From positions 16,119,736-16,183,735 of the forward strand of contig NC_054741.1 in the NCBI RefSeq assembly GCF_018143015.1: a stretch of 64,000 bases of DNA, in the 5' to 3' direction. How positions within the stretch are numbered: the first letter of the stretch is position 1; every line of letters begins with the position of its first letter. Below, one piece after another: positions 1 to 10,364 of the stretch. Both the position numbers and the translations under genes were made by a program. Under the pieces are notes generated by a model. It searched no databases. It worked only from the letters and a program-made list of their open reading frames with translations, and was not told the DNA's origin. Source of the stretch: Lytechinus variegatus (taxonomy: Eukaryota; Echinodermata; Echinoidea; Temnopleuroida; Toxopneustidae).

Positions 1-1123
1 TTGTCTGCATAAACGCCATTTGAGAATGATTTCAGCTCCGTTTTCTTCCAAGGGAATACTTTGATCAAAATAATCTCAATTGAATTAACATCGTAATAAA
101 ACACAAATATCCTATTGCCCGATTGTAAATGCACTTTCAATTCACTCGAAAATCCTGAAAAATCAGACTTTTAAATCCGATTGGACTTTGGGGGATTTCC
201 CTCTAAATAATTTACCTATGGCGTCTATATCAGCTTACTTTGCTATCGTTACACCCCTCACTTTATTCCTTCCTCCTACTTTGTATTTTGAATTCGTCTG
301 GGGAAAAGTATTTAATTCTCAGAATGGAAAAATATTAATACAAAAAAGGGGACTGTCCCTAAAACGTACTCATTATTCCACCTTTTGAGGTAATCAATAA
401 AAAGTTGTTTTTGAACTTGATGTCAAATTGAGATGTCACGTCTTGTTTATCCATTACAAGTCATACAAGTGTATGATGTTTCCGAATTATTGTGAAATTC
501 AAAGAAAAGAAGACAGGAAACGGGGAGGAATCATTATTGGCCAAGTTTATGCAAATATGGAAACCTTTGAATAAATTCAACAACTACTATGCATGTAATT
601 CAGCTGTGAAGTAAACTATATTGGCCACTTCTAAAAAGAAGGGAAAAAATTAAAATGTATTTCATTTTCTCATTTCCCCTTTTCTCTCCCCTCCCCCTTT
701 TTATGCGCCGGCAACTGGAGGGGCAAGCCCTCGCCGAATCACCCCTCCCCTTGATCAGCCGATAACAACTATTCACTCAGCTGCGGGCATCAACACCGGC
801 TGCATACATGGTAGTCAGGCGCCCTCACGAGGCAAGTATGTTCACATCTTGCTTAGACAGTTCAATCCACTTTTCAAAGTAAACAGCTACAAGCGACAAA
901 ATATGTTCATAACTTGAAACAAATGAATAGATCCCCCAAGTCAAATTCAAATCTGGGTTATACATGCCTGGTTGCCATAGATGAAAACAGATCTTTTTTA
1001 TTTCAACAGTTAAACACCTTTATCTGTATTAACAAAATGTTTTTTTTTTTGCTTCTTAAAGGTGAATTCAAGCAAAACAAAACATTGTTTATGACAAAAG
1101 GGAAAGCTTAGACCAGTAGATAT
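1..1123. other. AT-rich stretch, nothing recognised
   Basis: No open frame with coding character, RNA gene or repeat structure could be supported. A GC-richer patch lies at about 700-840, but none of its frames reads like a protein. A homopolymer T run sits near 1040. Confidence 0.6.
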
Positions 1124-1516
1124 GTGAAAGTTTGAAAATATCGGACAAATAAAAAGAAAGTGATGGAATTTTTAAGAGTTGTAAAAAAATTGGCATTTAT
1201 CCACGGGATACTTAAAATTGGCCACATTGATGATGTCATGATGTTAGACAAGGACCACTCTTGCATTTACTCCCATACACAAACATGGCTAAAATGTAAT
1301 TTCTTCAAAAAATATATTTCAAATCGAACAATATGCTACCTAGATTACAATTTGATTTCTGCTCCCGGGAAATTCCCGGTAATAAGACACATGGGAAAGT
1401 TGTCCCCACAATTATTATCCAGTTGCCAATTTGAAATTTACATAGTCTCTGTGATCTCAATTTTAAAACAGCCATAGTCTTTATTACTGTTTGTCCGATT
1501 TCTTTCAAACTTTCAC
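1124..1516. mobile_element. possible MITE with imperfect terminal inverted repeats
   Basis: The left end begins GTGAAAGTTTGAAAATATCG. The right end is its imperfect reverse complement (GTTTGTCCGAT...CAAACTTTCAC), so about 25-35 bases pair with a few mismatches around a ~330-base interior. No clear target-site duplication was found. The interior has a 105-residue open frame on the plus strand, with no recognisable motif and probably fortuitous. A non-autonomous DNA transposon is the simplest reading; an old degraded repeat is the alternative. Confidence 0.4.
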
Positions 1517-1560
1517 CGTTCACCGTTTCACTATGTGAAAATTTTTTCTGACTTATGATT

Positions 1561-1627
1561 TATGATTTTCATACAGATCGAGCATACTGATCTTATGATT
1601 TTCATTACAGATCGAGTATACTGATCT
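1561..1627. repeat. two-copy tandem repeat, unit 33-34 bp
   Basis: Two adjacent copies, at 1561-1593 and 1594-1627, share TATGATTTTCAT, CAGATCGAG and TATACTGATCT-like blocks and differ by one inserted T and one or two substitutions. No function is suggested. Confidence 0.8.
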
Positions 1628-3229
1628 TAAACAAATAGGAGTAATGCCGAAAAATTTGTTAAACAAATTTCACCGTTCCGTTTTACTTATTTCTCCCCTC
1701 TCTCACACAACATTTTATGACAAAGGTTTGATTCCTCTTTAAATCAAAATGCAAGAAAACAAATCAAACAATTATTTTCTCTTTTTTTCTACAAAAATAC
1801 ATGTAGATTGTGTTAGCTACAAATACAATAGAGATTATTGATACATTTTGTGGTACCAAATGTTTTTTATTGAGTATCTACTGAGAAAAAAATGAAAATC
1901 TGTAAAACTTTGCTATTTAGTAGGTTCCGGGAAAAAAGGCAAAAAATTGTAATTCAGAAAAATGCAAAAAGGGTCGTCTGCATTTATTCTTCTTCTCGAG
2001 AGGTCATTACACTTGAATATTAAAAACACAATAATTACTAGTATTATAATGATACTACAATAATTATGTCTACTTAACACACAAAATGGAATACATCACT
2101 ATAATTGTCACAATAATTATTATTGGCCATCCTGTTCCTCAACTTATTAAGAAATGAAATTGATGGAAAACCGTTGACGGTATAATGCTAAACGTATATT
2201 ATAGCCCGCCCTCCAGCGGTATACGAATGTAGCTAGGTGACAGCAAAATGGCGAAAAAAAATACATGAACAATTATTTTGGTATATAAATCTCAAATTAT
2301 TATTTCACAATAGATTGCTTTCAGGCATGTCCGTTTATTAGTCATAAATACCCGAGTCAATTATGAATTGGGTCCAATATATGATGACAATTAACATGCG
2401 AATTAGAACCAAAAAATGCCCGAGGAATATTTTTAATGAAAATTGTGATTTAAACTGCCCTAGATTTCCTAATATTTTTTTTCTAAGGCTTTAATTACAC
2501 TGGCAGTTCCTTTATTGCTTTTGAAGACATCGCTCAAAATGCAGAGAACAGCCGAAGAGGAATCCAAACAGACAGACAAGTTTAAACTTCCCTTCTCATT
2601 TATAGAACTATACATTATTAAAATGAAGGAAGCCTGAAGCTTTATGGTTCGGAAAAAAAAACAGATATGGTGGCTCATAAAATACTTTACTCTACTTTTA
2701 TTTAGGCTAATTGACATTGTTCGTCATCATCACGTAATATCCATAACAATATTTTCAGGAGCGTTTGAAGTAAAACAAGACGAATGATAAGCTTATAGAG
2801 AATTGTGGGAATATCAGCATATTATAAACCGTAATTTTGCTTACAAATACTTACACAATAACGAAAGTAATCTAATTGATACCCCACCTCCCCCTCTATT
2901 TCTCCCTTTCTCTCTCTCTATCTTTCGTTGTTTCGTCTTCTTCAAGTCTTTATCTTAGTGGCATGTTGAGCCAAACATTTTGAGTGATACGCATCGGTAT
3001 TTAAACATAATTTAAACATTCTAAAATTATTTAAACATTCTAAAATGTAAAATGTTGCCAGCGACCGAAGTGAGCAAAAATAATATTTTATACTGTAAAT
3101 ACGAAAAGATACTGTTTGATAGATTTTGAAACTGGTATCACATTTCAATTTTTCTTTCATTTCCATTTCTCTCTCCTCATTTTTTTTCATTACATTTTAT
3201 TCATTACATTTTAGTATTACATTTTTGTG
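1628..3229. other. AT-rich stretch, nothing recognised
   Basis: Only short chance reading frames and a pyrimidine-rich run at about 2885-2935 are visible. No splice-framed coding patch was found on either strand. Confidence 0.55.
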
Positions 3230-3550
3230 TGGGGCATACCCGGAATGCCCCCAAGACCATTCGCGGAGTAAAAAAGGGAAAGAAAAAAAAGAAGAAAGGG
3301 GAATTAGGAGATGGGGGAAAATAAGCAAAATAAGAGGAAGAACCAGTTCTTAAAAGGGTCACTTTCAAGTCAGTATAAATAAATTTTGCTCACGCTTCGC
3401 GCTCACATAATTGTTTTATGGGGGGTTACACAGTTAGTGTGTTCTTTATTTAAAAAGTGCTTACCATATCAATTTTTCAGATCTGAATATCAAAAATAAT
3501 TCGGCTCGCGCTTCGCCTTAACATTATTTAATTAGAAAGAGACCCGCTGT
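3230..3550. repeat. anonymous repeat with CTTCGCGCTC motifs
   Basis: The segment has a purine-rich half (about 3265-3330) followed by CACGCTTCGCGCTCAC and CTCGCGCTTCGCC motifs. Similar purine-rich DNA followed by a 'GCTCGC...CTCGC' or 'GAGCGAAGCGAGC' motif appears at 41990-42190 and, in the other orientation, at 61145-61400. It looks like an old interspersed repeat of unknown class. Confidence 0.35.
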
Positions 3551-3694
3551 TTTCATAATAATAAAAAGTGCATAGAATGTCCAACTTTATGAAATACTTT
3601 ACGGTCAATTTTCGATGACTGGATAGTCAGCAAACATAGACTCAAATTTGACATTTTAACAAATTACAATGTCTGGGATGAAGACTAGACTCCA

Positions 3695-3710
3695 AACTCT
3701 CTCAAAATTT
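3695..3710. repeat. target-site duplication of the LINE, 3' side
   Basis: AACTCTCTCAAAATTT occurs here and again, identically, at 8190-8205. The two copies bracket the LINE and mark its insertion site. The element's A-tail (T's on the plus strand) begins directly after it at 3711. Confidence 0.9.
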
Positions 3711-4089
3711 TTTTTAAGCATTTTTCATTTAGTTTTTATTGATCGATAAAATGATTACACAAATATCAAAATACAATCGAAATCAAACACAAAAATAATT
3801 AAAAAAAAATAACATAATCATAATGAATCAAAACAAAGCAGTATTACATGGAATAAAGGAGCTCAGCTAGTAAACAAGTACATGTACATCTAATATACAA
3901 GCAGTTTCTTACACAAGTACAGTGTACATCAGAACACATATTTCCACTTCCTAAAGTGGAGTGCAAGAGTACCTTTCTTTTTGGCAATGCGATATTCTGT
4001 TTCCTTACAAGTTTTCAAATAGACTTTAAAACCCTGAAATGAAGGAATGTTATTTTTGAATTTACATAAGTAAATATAATATTTGAATA

Positions 4090-4655
4090 TCAGGAAAATA
4101 TAAGTGATAAATTTGTCATCTTTAACTCCAAAAATCTTTTCAAAGGGGACGGATTAAAAACCTTCTTGGTATGTCGAGAAATTTCAAGAACTATTTCGTT
4201 CCAAATGATTTTCACAATGTCACAATCAATAAATACATAATGGTTTCTGAAAGGGAGTGACAGAATGTACAATTCGGAGAATCCTTCCTTTTAATTTTAT
4301 GTAAGAAGTCGTTTAAGGAGATAGCTTTATGAAATAGTTTAAAATAGAAAGAACGTATACGCGAGTCTATTGAACATTTGAAATTTCTCAAATGAATCTT
4401 ATCCCACTCTTCAGAGTTTGGGGACAAAGACAGTTCTTCCCAGAAATCAGTGTGTTTTGTTGGACTAAAAATCCCGAGCAAAATAGGGTAAACATACTTT
4501 GGGACCTTCTTTGCTTGACATAGATTGTTTACTATTTTATGAAAAATTTCTTCATTGTCCCAATCTGACATATTTAACCAAGAATTTGGAATATTTTTCA
4601 TTAAAAAGTTGAAGTTTTTCCTTCCCCTTGGAGAAATGTCAAAGTCAAGAATTAG
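4090..4655 (-). pseudogene. frameshifted C-terminal part of LINE ORF2
   Basis: Two overlapping frames continue ORF2 after its premature end. The first (4212-4601) reads through a zinc-knuckle-like CTFCHSLSET segment typical of L1/Tx1 C-termini. A second frameshift near 4260 is needed to recover HYVFIDCDIVKIIWNEI, matching the HLFW-C-x-xx-FW pattern that follows the cysteines in this family. The region is therefore a piece of ORF2, not two small genes. It carries two frameshifts in total when counted from the main ORF. Confidence 0.8.
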
Positions 4656-7600
4656 TTCTTCAAAAAGCTTGCTTCCTGGGAGTGGGGGTTCAATAAATCG
4701 CTAACAAAATTTATTCCGCAATCAAACCACTCTTGGTTAAAAAAATACTGCTTTGTCTTGGATCTAATATGTTTGTTATACCATAAACATTGGCATGACC
4801 CCATATGTGAAAATACTGTATTAAACTCCTTCTTCACTGCTTCCTCCCTGTAAATATACCATGTTCTAATACACTCTGACAGTTGAGAACAACGAAGACT
4901 TTTCAAAATGGAATCAGGAGCATGGGATTTCCACAAAATATCTTTGTTTTGATTAAAGTTTTCTAGTACTGACAATTCAATTGTCTTCCACAGACTAACA
5001 TATTCTTTATCAAGAAGAAGTTTCACCCATGCCATTTTCTGAGACAAAGCAAAAACATAAGGGTCAATCATTCTCAATCCACCTGAACAATAATCATTAT
5101 AAAAACATTTTCTTTTTACCCTATCTCTCCCACCACTCCAAATAAACTTAAAGAAAATCCTTTCTAACTCCTTGAATAGCTTGGTTGGAGTTTGTATACA
5201 TAGCACAGAAAAAAGATACAATAGCTGAGGTAATAATAATGTTTTAACGACACAAACTTTACCAACTAAGGATAAGTTTCTACAACGCCAACAGTTAAGG
5301 GTTGCCTCTATAGACTTCAGTTTAGGTTTATAATTAAGATCAAACATTGTCCTGGTATCTAATGAAAAAACAATTCCAAGAGTTTTGAATGTATCGGTTT
5401 TCCAATTAAGACCGTTTTCAGAATAGGGATTCACTTGTGAGCCCCTTTTAGCCCCCACCCAAACAGCCTCAGATTTAGATATATTAAGTTTGCAACCAGA
5501 ACAAGCTGCAAATTTCTTAAGCAAATCAAAAAGATTGTTAAAAGAGTCAAGTGAACCATCAAGAAAGCAGGTGGAATCATCAGCTAATAAGGATATTTTT
5601 ACCTCTTGACCTTCTACAGGGATCCCTTTTATGTTTACATCTTGTCTTACACTAAGAGCCATTGTTTCAATAACTAATAAAAACAAATAGGGGGAGATTG
5701 GACATCCTTGGAAAATTCCTCTTTCCATCATAACAGCTTTAGTAAAAAATCCATTATTAGCAACATAACTCTTGCGGTTACAATATAGAGTTTTAATCCA
5801 ACCAATGAACTTATCCCCAAAATTGAATTTTTTTAAAACTTTCAACAAAAATTCATGATCCACACTATCAAATGCTTTCTGAATGTCTAATAAAAGAATG
5901 GCACCTGGAATGTCATGAAGTTCTGTGTATTCTATCAAATCCATAATCAACCTTATATTATTCCCAATATTGCGACCCTTTAAAAAGCCAGACTGGTCTG
6001 GGTGAACAAGATCATTGAGACATTTCTTTAGTCTATTTGCCAGTGTTTTTGCTAAAATCTTATAATCCACAGTTAACAATGATATGGGCCTATAATTTTT
6101 CAAATAAAACTGGTCCTTGTCTTTCTTGGGAAGTAAAGTAATAATACCATTTCTTTGTGATGTAGACAAAAGGCCATTTTCTAAAGAAAAATTGAATGAA
6201 TCCAATAACAGATCAGATATATCTTTCCAAAAAACAATGTAAAACTCTACCGGTAAACCATCATACCCTGGGGTTTTGTTATGCTTCATAGAGGTGATTG
6301 TCTCATATAATTCTTTTTTAGTAAGAGGATGCTCCAAAAATGATTTGTCATTATCGTTTAATTTTGGCGTTTCAAAAGACTCCAAGAAGGTGTCTGTACT
6401 GTACAAATTTTGTGTATCTTGTTTTCTATACAAGTTTTGGTAAAAGTCATTAATTTCATCTAATATGGATTGGGGATTTGAAATTATTTCATCATCAACA
6501 TTTTTTATTCTATGAATGGATTTTTTCTCACCGTGTCTTTTCTCTAAATTGCAAAAATATTTGGAGCTTTTTTCTCCTTCTTCTACCCAGCGCAATTTTG
6601 ATCGAATAATTAAGCCTTGAGTTTCATATTCTAATATCTTGTCCAAATCACTATGCAAACTTTCTAGGTGCTCAATATGAATCACATTATCTGGGTCATT
6701 GTTTATTTGCATTTTTACATTGTCTATTTCTTTGAACAATTTATCTTTGGCAGCTTTCCTCTCTCTCTTCTTTCTGGAACTATACTCTATACAAGTACCT
6801 GTTATTGTACATTTGAGGGCATCCCACATAATATGTGGGTTGCACATACTGTTACAATTATCTGTTTTAAAATAATTAATTGTCTCTTTCATTGTTTTTA
6901 CAAAATCAGCATCATTATGCAAATAATTACAGTTGAGTTTCCAAAACCCGGGTCCCTTCTGAGGATGAGCATCTTTAAAGTTCAAGGTAACTACAGAATG
7001 ATCTGATTGAATCCCAGGAATTATTTTTGATTGCAAGCAATTGTTAACAAAATTTTCCGAAACAAGAATAAAATCTAATCTGGAGAGAACCTTTGGGTTA
7101 ATTTGATGCCTAGTGTATTGTTTTAAATGAGGATGAAAGTTTCTCCAAATATCACATAAATTGTATTCTTCCATCAATACTTGAATAATTTCACTAGCTT
7201 TTTCATTAGCATGTCTTTGTCTACCACCTCGGTAATCCAGAGGACCCAACACTGCATTGAAATCACCAGCACAGATTAATGAAGTATAATTAAACTGCTC
7301 TATTTTAGCAAAAACATCTAGAAAAAAATCTGGATCATCGTTATTGGGGCCGTAAATATTTGCAAGTAAAAGAGATAAACCGTTTATGGTTACAGAATAA
7401 ATCAAAAATCTTCCATTTGGATCGGCGAACGAGGAGTGAATTACCAGCGAAACATGATTACGAATCAAAATAGCAACACCACGACTATTGGAAGTATGGC
7501 TTGAGAACCAAGCATGTTCTCCCCACTGCTGTTTCCAAAATGATTCGTCTTCTGGGGAGGAATGTATCTCCTGAAGAAAAATAATATCACTGTCAATTGA

Positions 7601-7681
7601 CCTCAAGTAATGAAATATTTTTCTTCTTTTTACATAATCTTGGATACCCCGACAGTTAAATGTGCTAAGCTTTAATGACAT
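4652..7681 (-). CDS. LINE ORF2: endonuclease-reverse transcriptase (1009 residues)
   Basis: The protein nicks target DNA and copies the element's own RNA by target-primed reverse transcription. Residues 1-235 are an APE-like endonuclease: N9 in NCRG, E38 in FLQE, D140 in GDFNAV, D203 in SRLDF and the SDH motif at 226-228. Residues about 360-385 carry the WVEEGEKSSKYFCNLEKR motif seen before L1/Tx1 reverse transcriptases. The reverse transcriptase spans about 460-760: KTPGYDGLP, NYRPISLL, LLLDIQKAFD (D599, D605), FQGCPISPYLF and the catalytic LADD with D701 and D702. Translation starts at the first ATG after the 5' region, directly before the conserved LSTFNCRG. The frame ends early: shifting by one base near 4680 recovers a readable continuation (KLFEELILDFD...), so the stop at 4652 is a frameshift artefact of decay. 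Confidence 0.93.
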   Translation of the reverse strand: MSLKLSTFNCRGIQDYVKRRKIFHYLRSIDSDIIFLQEIHSSPEDESFWKQQWGEHAWFSSHTSNSRGVAILIRNHVSLVIHSSFADPNGRFLIYSVTINGLSLLLANIYGPNNDDPDFFLDVFAKIEQFNYTSLICAGDFNAVLGPLDYRGGRQRHANEKASEIIQVLMEEYNLCDIWRNFHPHLKQYTRHQINPKVLSRLDFILVSENFVNNCLQSKIIPGIQSDHSVVTLNFKDAHPQKGPGFWKLNCNYLHNDADFVKTMKETINYFKTDNCNSMCNPHIMWDALKCTITGTCIEYSSRKKRERKAAKDKLFKEIDNVKMQINNDPDNVIHIEHLESLHSDLDKILEYETQGLIIRSKLRWVEEGEKSSKYFCNLEKRHGEKKSIHRIKNVDDEIISNPQSILDEINDFYQNLYRKQDTQNLYSTDTFLESFETPKLNDNDKSFLEHPLTKKELYETITSMKHNKTPGYDGLPVEFYIVFWKDISDLLLDSFNFSLENGLLSTSQRNGIITLLPKKDKDQFYLKNYRPISLLTVDYKILAKTLANRLKKCLNDLVHPDQSGFLKGRNIGNNIRLIMDLIEYTELHDIPGAILLLDIQKAFDSVDHEFLLKVLKKFNFGDKFIGWIKTLYCNRKSYVANNGFFTKAVMMERGIFQGCPISPYLFLLVIETMALSVRQDVNIKGIPVEGQEVKISLLADDSTCFLDGSLDSFNNLFDLLKKFAACSGCKLNISKSEAVWVGAKRGSQVNPYSENGLNWKTDTFKTLGIVFSLDTRTMFDLNYKPKLKSIEATLNCWRCRNLSLVGKVCVVKTLLLPQLLYLFSVLCIQTPTKLFKELERIFFKFIWSGGRDRVKRKCFYNDYCSGGLRMIDPYVFALSQKMAWVKLLLDKEYVSLWKTIELSVLENFNQNKDILWKSHAPDSILKSLRCSQLSECIRTWYIYREEAVKKEFNTVFSHMGSCQCLWYNKHIRSKTKQYFFNQEWFDCGINFVSDLLNPHSQEASFLKN

Positions 7682-8189
7682 AAATGAAATTCTACAATAT
7701 CACTGGTTCCATACCACTCTTTGAAGTATCTGCATTGCACGATAAATTGAAATAAGAATAAACACTGTAAAAGGCACATGACTGCTTGCCACCATGTAAA
7801 ATCACAAGATACCATATCTAGCAAATAAGAGCTTGTATACAAACAAAGTGAGCAATTAACTGCTTTGAATTTAAACATATTACAAATAGGGGAGGGGGAC
7901 AACAACAACAAATTAGGTAAAATCGAAAGGAGGGTGCAAATGGCACCAAGAATAGTGGCCAGTGACTTCAAATCAGTCTCAGCCCTGGTCCAAAGGTGCA
8001 TACAACGAAAAATATGAAACAGCCTTGAGCAAAATCCACCGTGTAACCACAAAAACAAACAAAATGAACTCTCTGAATCACATATAAATCATGATCTACA
8101 TAGGGGCATAATAAAAAAAAAACACACAATATATCATCAGCAATAGTCAGTAGCCAATACAGAAATCAAAACACTCGTACATGTATGGT
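7682..8189 (-). other. 5' region of the LINE
   Basis: This is the 508-base leader between the duplication and the ORF2 start. A 128-residue frame (8058-7672) overlaps the ORF2 start by ten bases. It is rich in Cys, Leu and Phe, shows no coiled coil, RRM or zinc-knuckle expected of ORF1, and is most likely fortuitous. An internal promoter is expected here from family knowledge but none can be read. Confidence 0.6.
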
Positions 8190-8205
8190 AACTCTCTCAA
8201 AATTT
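8190..8205. repeat. target-site duplication of the LINE, 5' side
   Basis: This is the second copy of AACTCTCTCAAAATTT, identical to 3695-3710. It bounds the 5' end of the element on the minus strand. Confidence 0.9.
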
Positions 8206-8418
8206 GGTATAAGCAGTCATCGTGCACTAGTGAATTTAGTCTCAATACTTCAGACTCTGCTTAACGTACTATGCGATAACCAAAGGTATGTACCTGGGGA
8301 CTATACCAAATCTTCGAAACGACAGTACATTCGTTGAATTGTCGGTCACCTGACAAGACCGTGAAGACGGTTAACCGGACAGACGGACAGACCGAGGAAG
8401 ACCGAGGGTATCTGAGGG

Positions 8419-8424
8419 AGTTTA
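8419..8424 (-). promoter_or_regulatory. possible ATTAAA polyadenylation signal
   Basis: ATTAAA on the minus strand lies about 30 bases after the stop codon of the candidate terminal exon. It is a common variant hexamer. Its position is short for a 3' UTR, so the assignment is tentative. Confidence 0.3.
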
Positions 8425-8455
8425 ATTGAATCTCCCTTTCCCTCATTTTTGTCTG

Positions 8456-8650
8456 TCACAGTTGGGGAGAGGGGGTGAATTCCTCAGGGATTGATGGGAT
8501 TTTGAGCTTGACCAGCTGCCGCTGATCATTGATTTGCAGCACCTTATCCCTCTTCCACGGGTTGACATCGGCAAATACAACGTGATCGAGCGCGTCGTTG
8601 TCGATGACATTTGAAATCTTCTGAGGAGATACGACTTTGTCACGTCGGCG
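8456..8650 (-). CDS. candidate terminal coding exon of an unrecognised host gene
   Basis: Read on the minus strand from 8650, this frame encodes 64 residues and ends in TGA at 8458-8456. The protein reads RRRDKVVSPQKISNV at its start, has FADVNPWKRDKVLQIN in the middle and ends IPSIPEEFTPSPQL. About 60% of third codon positions are G or C by hand count, far above the AT-rich surroundings. An acceptor-like CACTATAG lies directly upstream (AG at 8652-8651) and gives a phase-0 start. An ATTAAA polyadenylation-like signal is at 8424-8419. The other two frames on this strand are weaker or broken by stops. The product was not recognised; upstream exons would lie at higher coordinates and none was found convincingly. 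A LINE sits about 250 bp downstream in the same orientation. Confidence 0.55.
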   Translation of the reverse strand, partial: RRRDKVVSPQKISNVIDNDALDHVVFADVNPWKRDKVLQINDQRQLVKLKIPSIPEEFTPSPQL

Positions 8651-8652
8651 CT

Positions 8653-9167
8653 ATAGTGTTAATAAAACTGGACCTATGGACGTGCATGTGTGTTACCTTT
8701 GAAATCAGAGAAGTTTTGTATTATCATTGAATTTTGGAGGGCAGGGACGGGATAGTAATATGTGTTGAGGTACTTTTGAAACGCTGGTGCAAACCAACCT
8801 GTATTGTGTCTTACTGAAAGTTCCCAATTAAAATGATTACCCCCCTCCCCCCTCCATCTCTCTCTATCACTCTATTTATCCACATCTTCGTCTCCCACCC
8901 TCTATCTCTCTATCTCCCAATCTATTACTAGTACTAGTTTCATCGTCTGTCGATTGCCTTACAGGGGAGAACATTTTCACACACTTTGCATCACATTGTG
9001 TTCAAAGCGTAAAACACAGTGCAGCATTTACACCTTCACACTGTTAGATTTTGAGCATTTTAACGTTGTGAATCGTATCTTCATATAGTCCATTGTCTGA
9101 ACACACTGTGAACACACTATTATTAACTGTGTTCGTTGAAGCAGGTATGTTAAGATGAAACATACTG
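8653..9167. other. non-coding stretch, possible intron
   Basis: If the exon at 8456-8650 is real, this is the start of the intron upstream of it. It contains a pyrimidine-rich run at about 8845-8925 and no other recognisable structure. Confidence 0.5.
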
Positions 9168-9285
9168 CACTGTAAAAAAAAAGTTCAAATCCAAACTATA
9201 TATATAGAATCAGCACTCGTAGTGCAGTCACTATACAAGCACTGTAAGTGCTAAGTGCTAAATTAGCACTTCATTTTGTACAGTG
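9168..9285. mobile_element. MITE with CACTGTAAAAA-type ends, left arm eroded
   Basis: The left end is CACTGTAAAAAAAAAGTTC and the right end is GAAGTGC...TGTACAGTG in inverse sense, followed by TA. The right half (AGTGCAGTCACTATACA, AATTAGCACTTCATTTT) matches the right arm of the MITE at 25396-25563, so the two are the same family. The left duplication is TG rather than TA and the left arm is degraded. A short TA microsatellite follows at 9286-9302. Confidence 0.65.
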
Positions 9286-10364
9286 TATATATATATATAT
9301 ATAATTTTTTTCTGTATACATTTTCCTCTCCATAAAAACAAATACATACATTCGACATTGGCTGCCTCAAAATATTTGCTATTCGCCTATTATAGTTCAT
9401 TGGACATGGAGTGTTTTCTTTAATGAAAGATCTCCCTCTATCAACATGTCTCAGAAAAATTGCAATTTTTTTATGGCGAGATTTGATACATGTCATTTGG
9501 GGGCAAACAGAATTACGAATATTTCTTTCAAATCTGTTTTAATTATCAATACCACACTTTAATTGAATTTGTTAAATCACGATTAATAATAATAATACAA
9601 TAATACAAAATAGTTTTAAATCATTTGCTTCAAATCCCTTTGTCTGGGCAACGGTGAATTCAGGGAAGCGACCGCTGTATATTGGTGACAGGCTCGTTTT
9701 ATATCTTGGATGTAAAGTCGTAAAATATCTCCTTTCTCCCTTGTTCTTTTATAATCTACAGTATAGATATGTCGGTTTGACATTCTCCGATAAATTACCT
9801 TAAAAACTGTATTTGAGAATGATAACTTTATACGATAATTATTATTAAAAAAAGAACAAACGACTATAGTTTATGAAACATTGTATGGGCGCATTTGGAT
9901 CCTTCACCATTCAGTGACCATCAGTATTAGATAGTGCACGATTAATGTTTCCCCTCACCCCCCCCCCTTTCTCTCCCTCTCTCTCTCTCCCCTCTCCCTC
10001 TCTCTATCACTGATTTTACTCGACAAGTGTTTTTTACATGTTCTCTCAATAAAACAATCCTGGTTATTATTTTCCTTTCCTCGTGGTTGATCGAGTTAAG
10101 ATAACAAGGTATATCTGAAATTGTCAGCGCTCTTGGTATTATTGCAGCGTTTTGCTAACATCACGAATTCATTTAATTTCCGTTAAGTATACCTACAAGG
10201 TGTATCAAAATATTCTCGCTCTTCACAGATTTGGGCAGTAAGGATACGTCTTTGGCGCCATGAACCATTCCCTAAAACACCGGGGTTTTTAACACCATTT
10301 CAAGCGTTTTCAATTTTCTTCCCATGCGCGATGTGTGATCATAAAGCCATTTCCGACTGGTTAC
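9286..10364. other. non-coding stretch with simple repeats
   Basis: It contains the (TA)n run at 9286-9302 and a C/T-rich simple repeat at about 9955-10010. No gene or transposon was recognised. Confidence 0.55.

Larger units (their letters stand above)
3711..8189 (-). mobile_element. L1/Tx1-type non-LTR retrotransposon (LINE), near full length
   Basis: A 4.48-kb LINE on the minus strand lies between perfect 16-bp target-site duplications. In order it has a ~500-bp 5' region (8189-7682), a long ORF2 with an APE-type endonuclease and reverse transcriptase (7681-4652), a frameshifted C-terminal part (to about 4090), a ~380-bp 3' UTR and a short A-tail. Family assignment rests on the ORF2 motifs, which match the L1/Tx1 group. 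No ORF1-like gag protein is evident in the 5' region, so the element either lacks ORF1 or is 5'-truncated. Two frameshifts near the C-terminus mean this copy is probably inactive, but the intact 1009-residue frame and exact duplications point to fairly recent insertion. Confidence 0.93.

Noticed and set aside
6668-7006. 112-residue plus-strand frame inside the LINE
   Set aside because: It is the antisense shadow of ORF2, whose motifs fix the coding strand.
7672-8058. 128-residue frame upstream of LINE ORF2 as an ORF1
   Set aside because: It has no coiled coil, RNA-binding or zinc-knuckle motif and looks like a chance frame in the leader. The short overlap with ORF2 is not enough.
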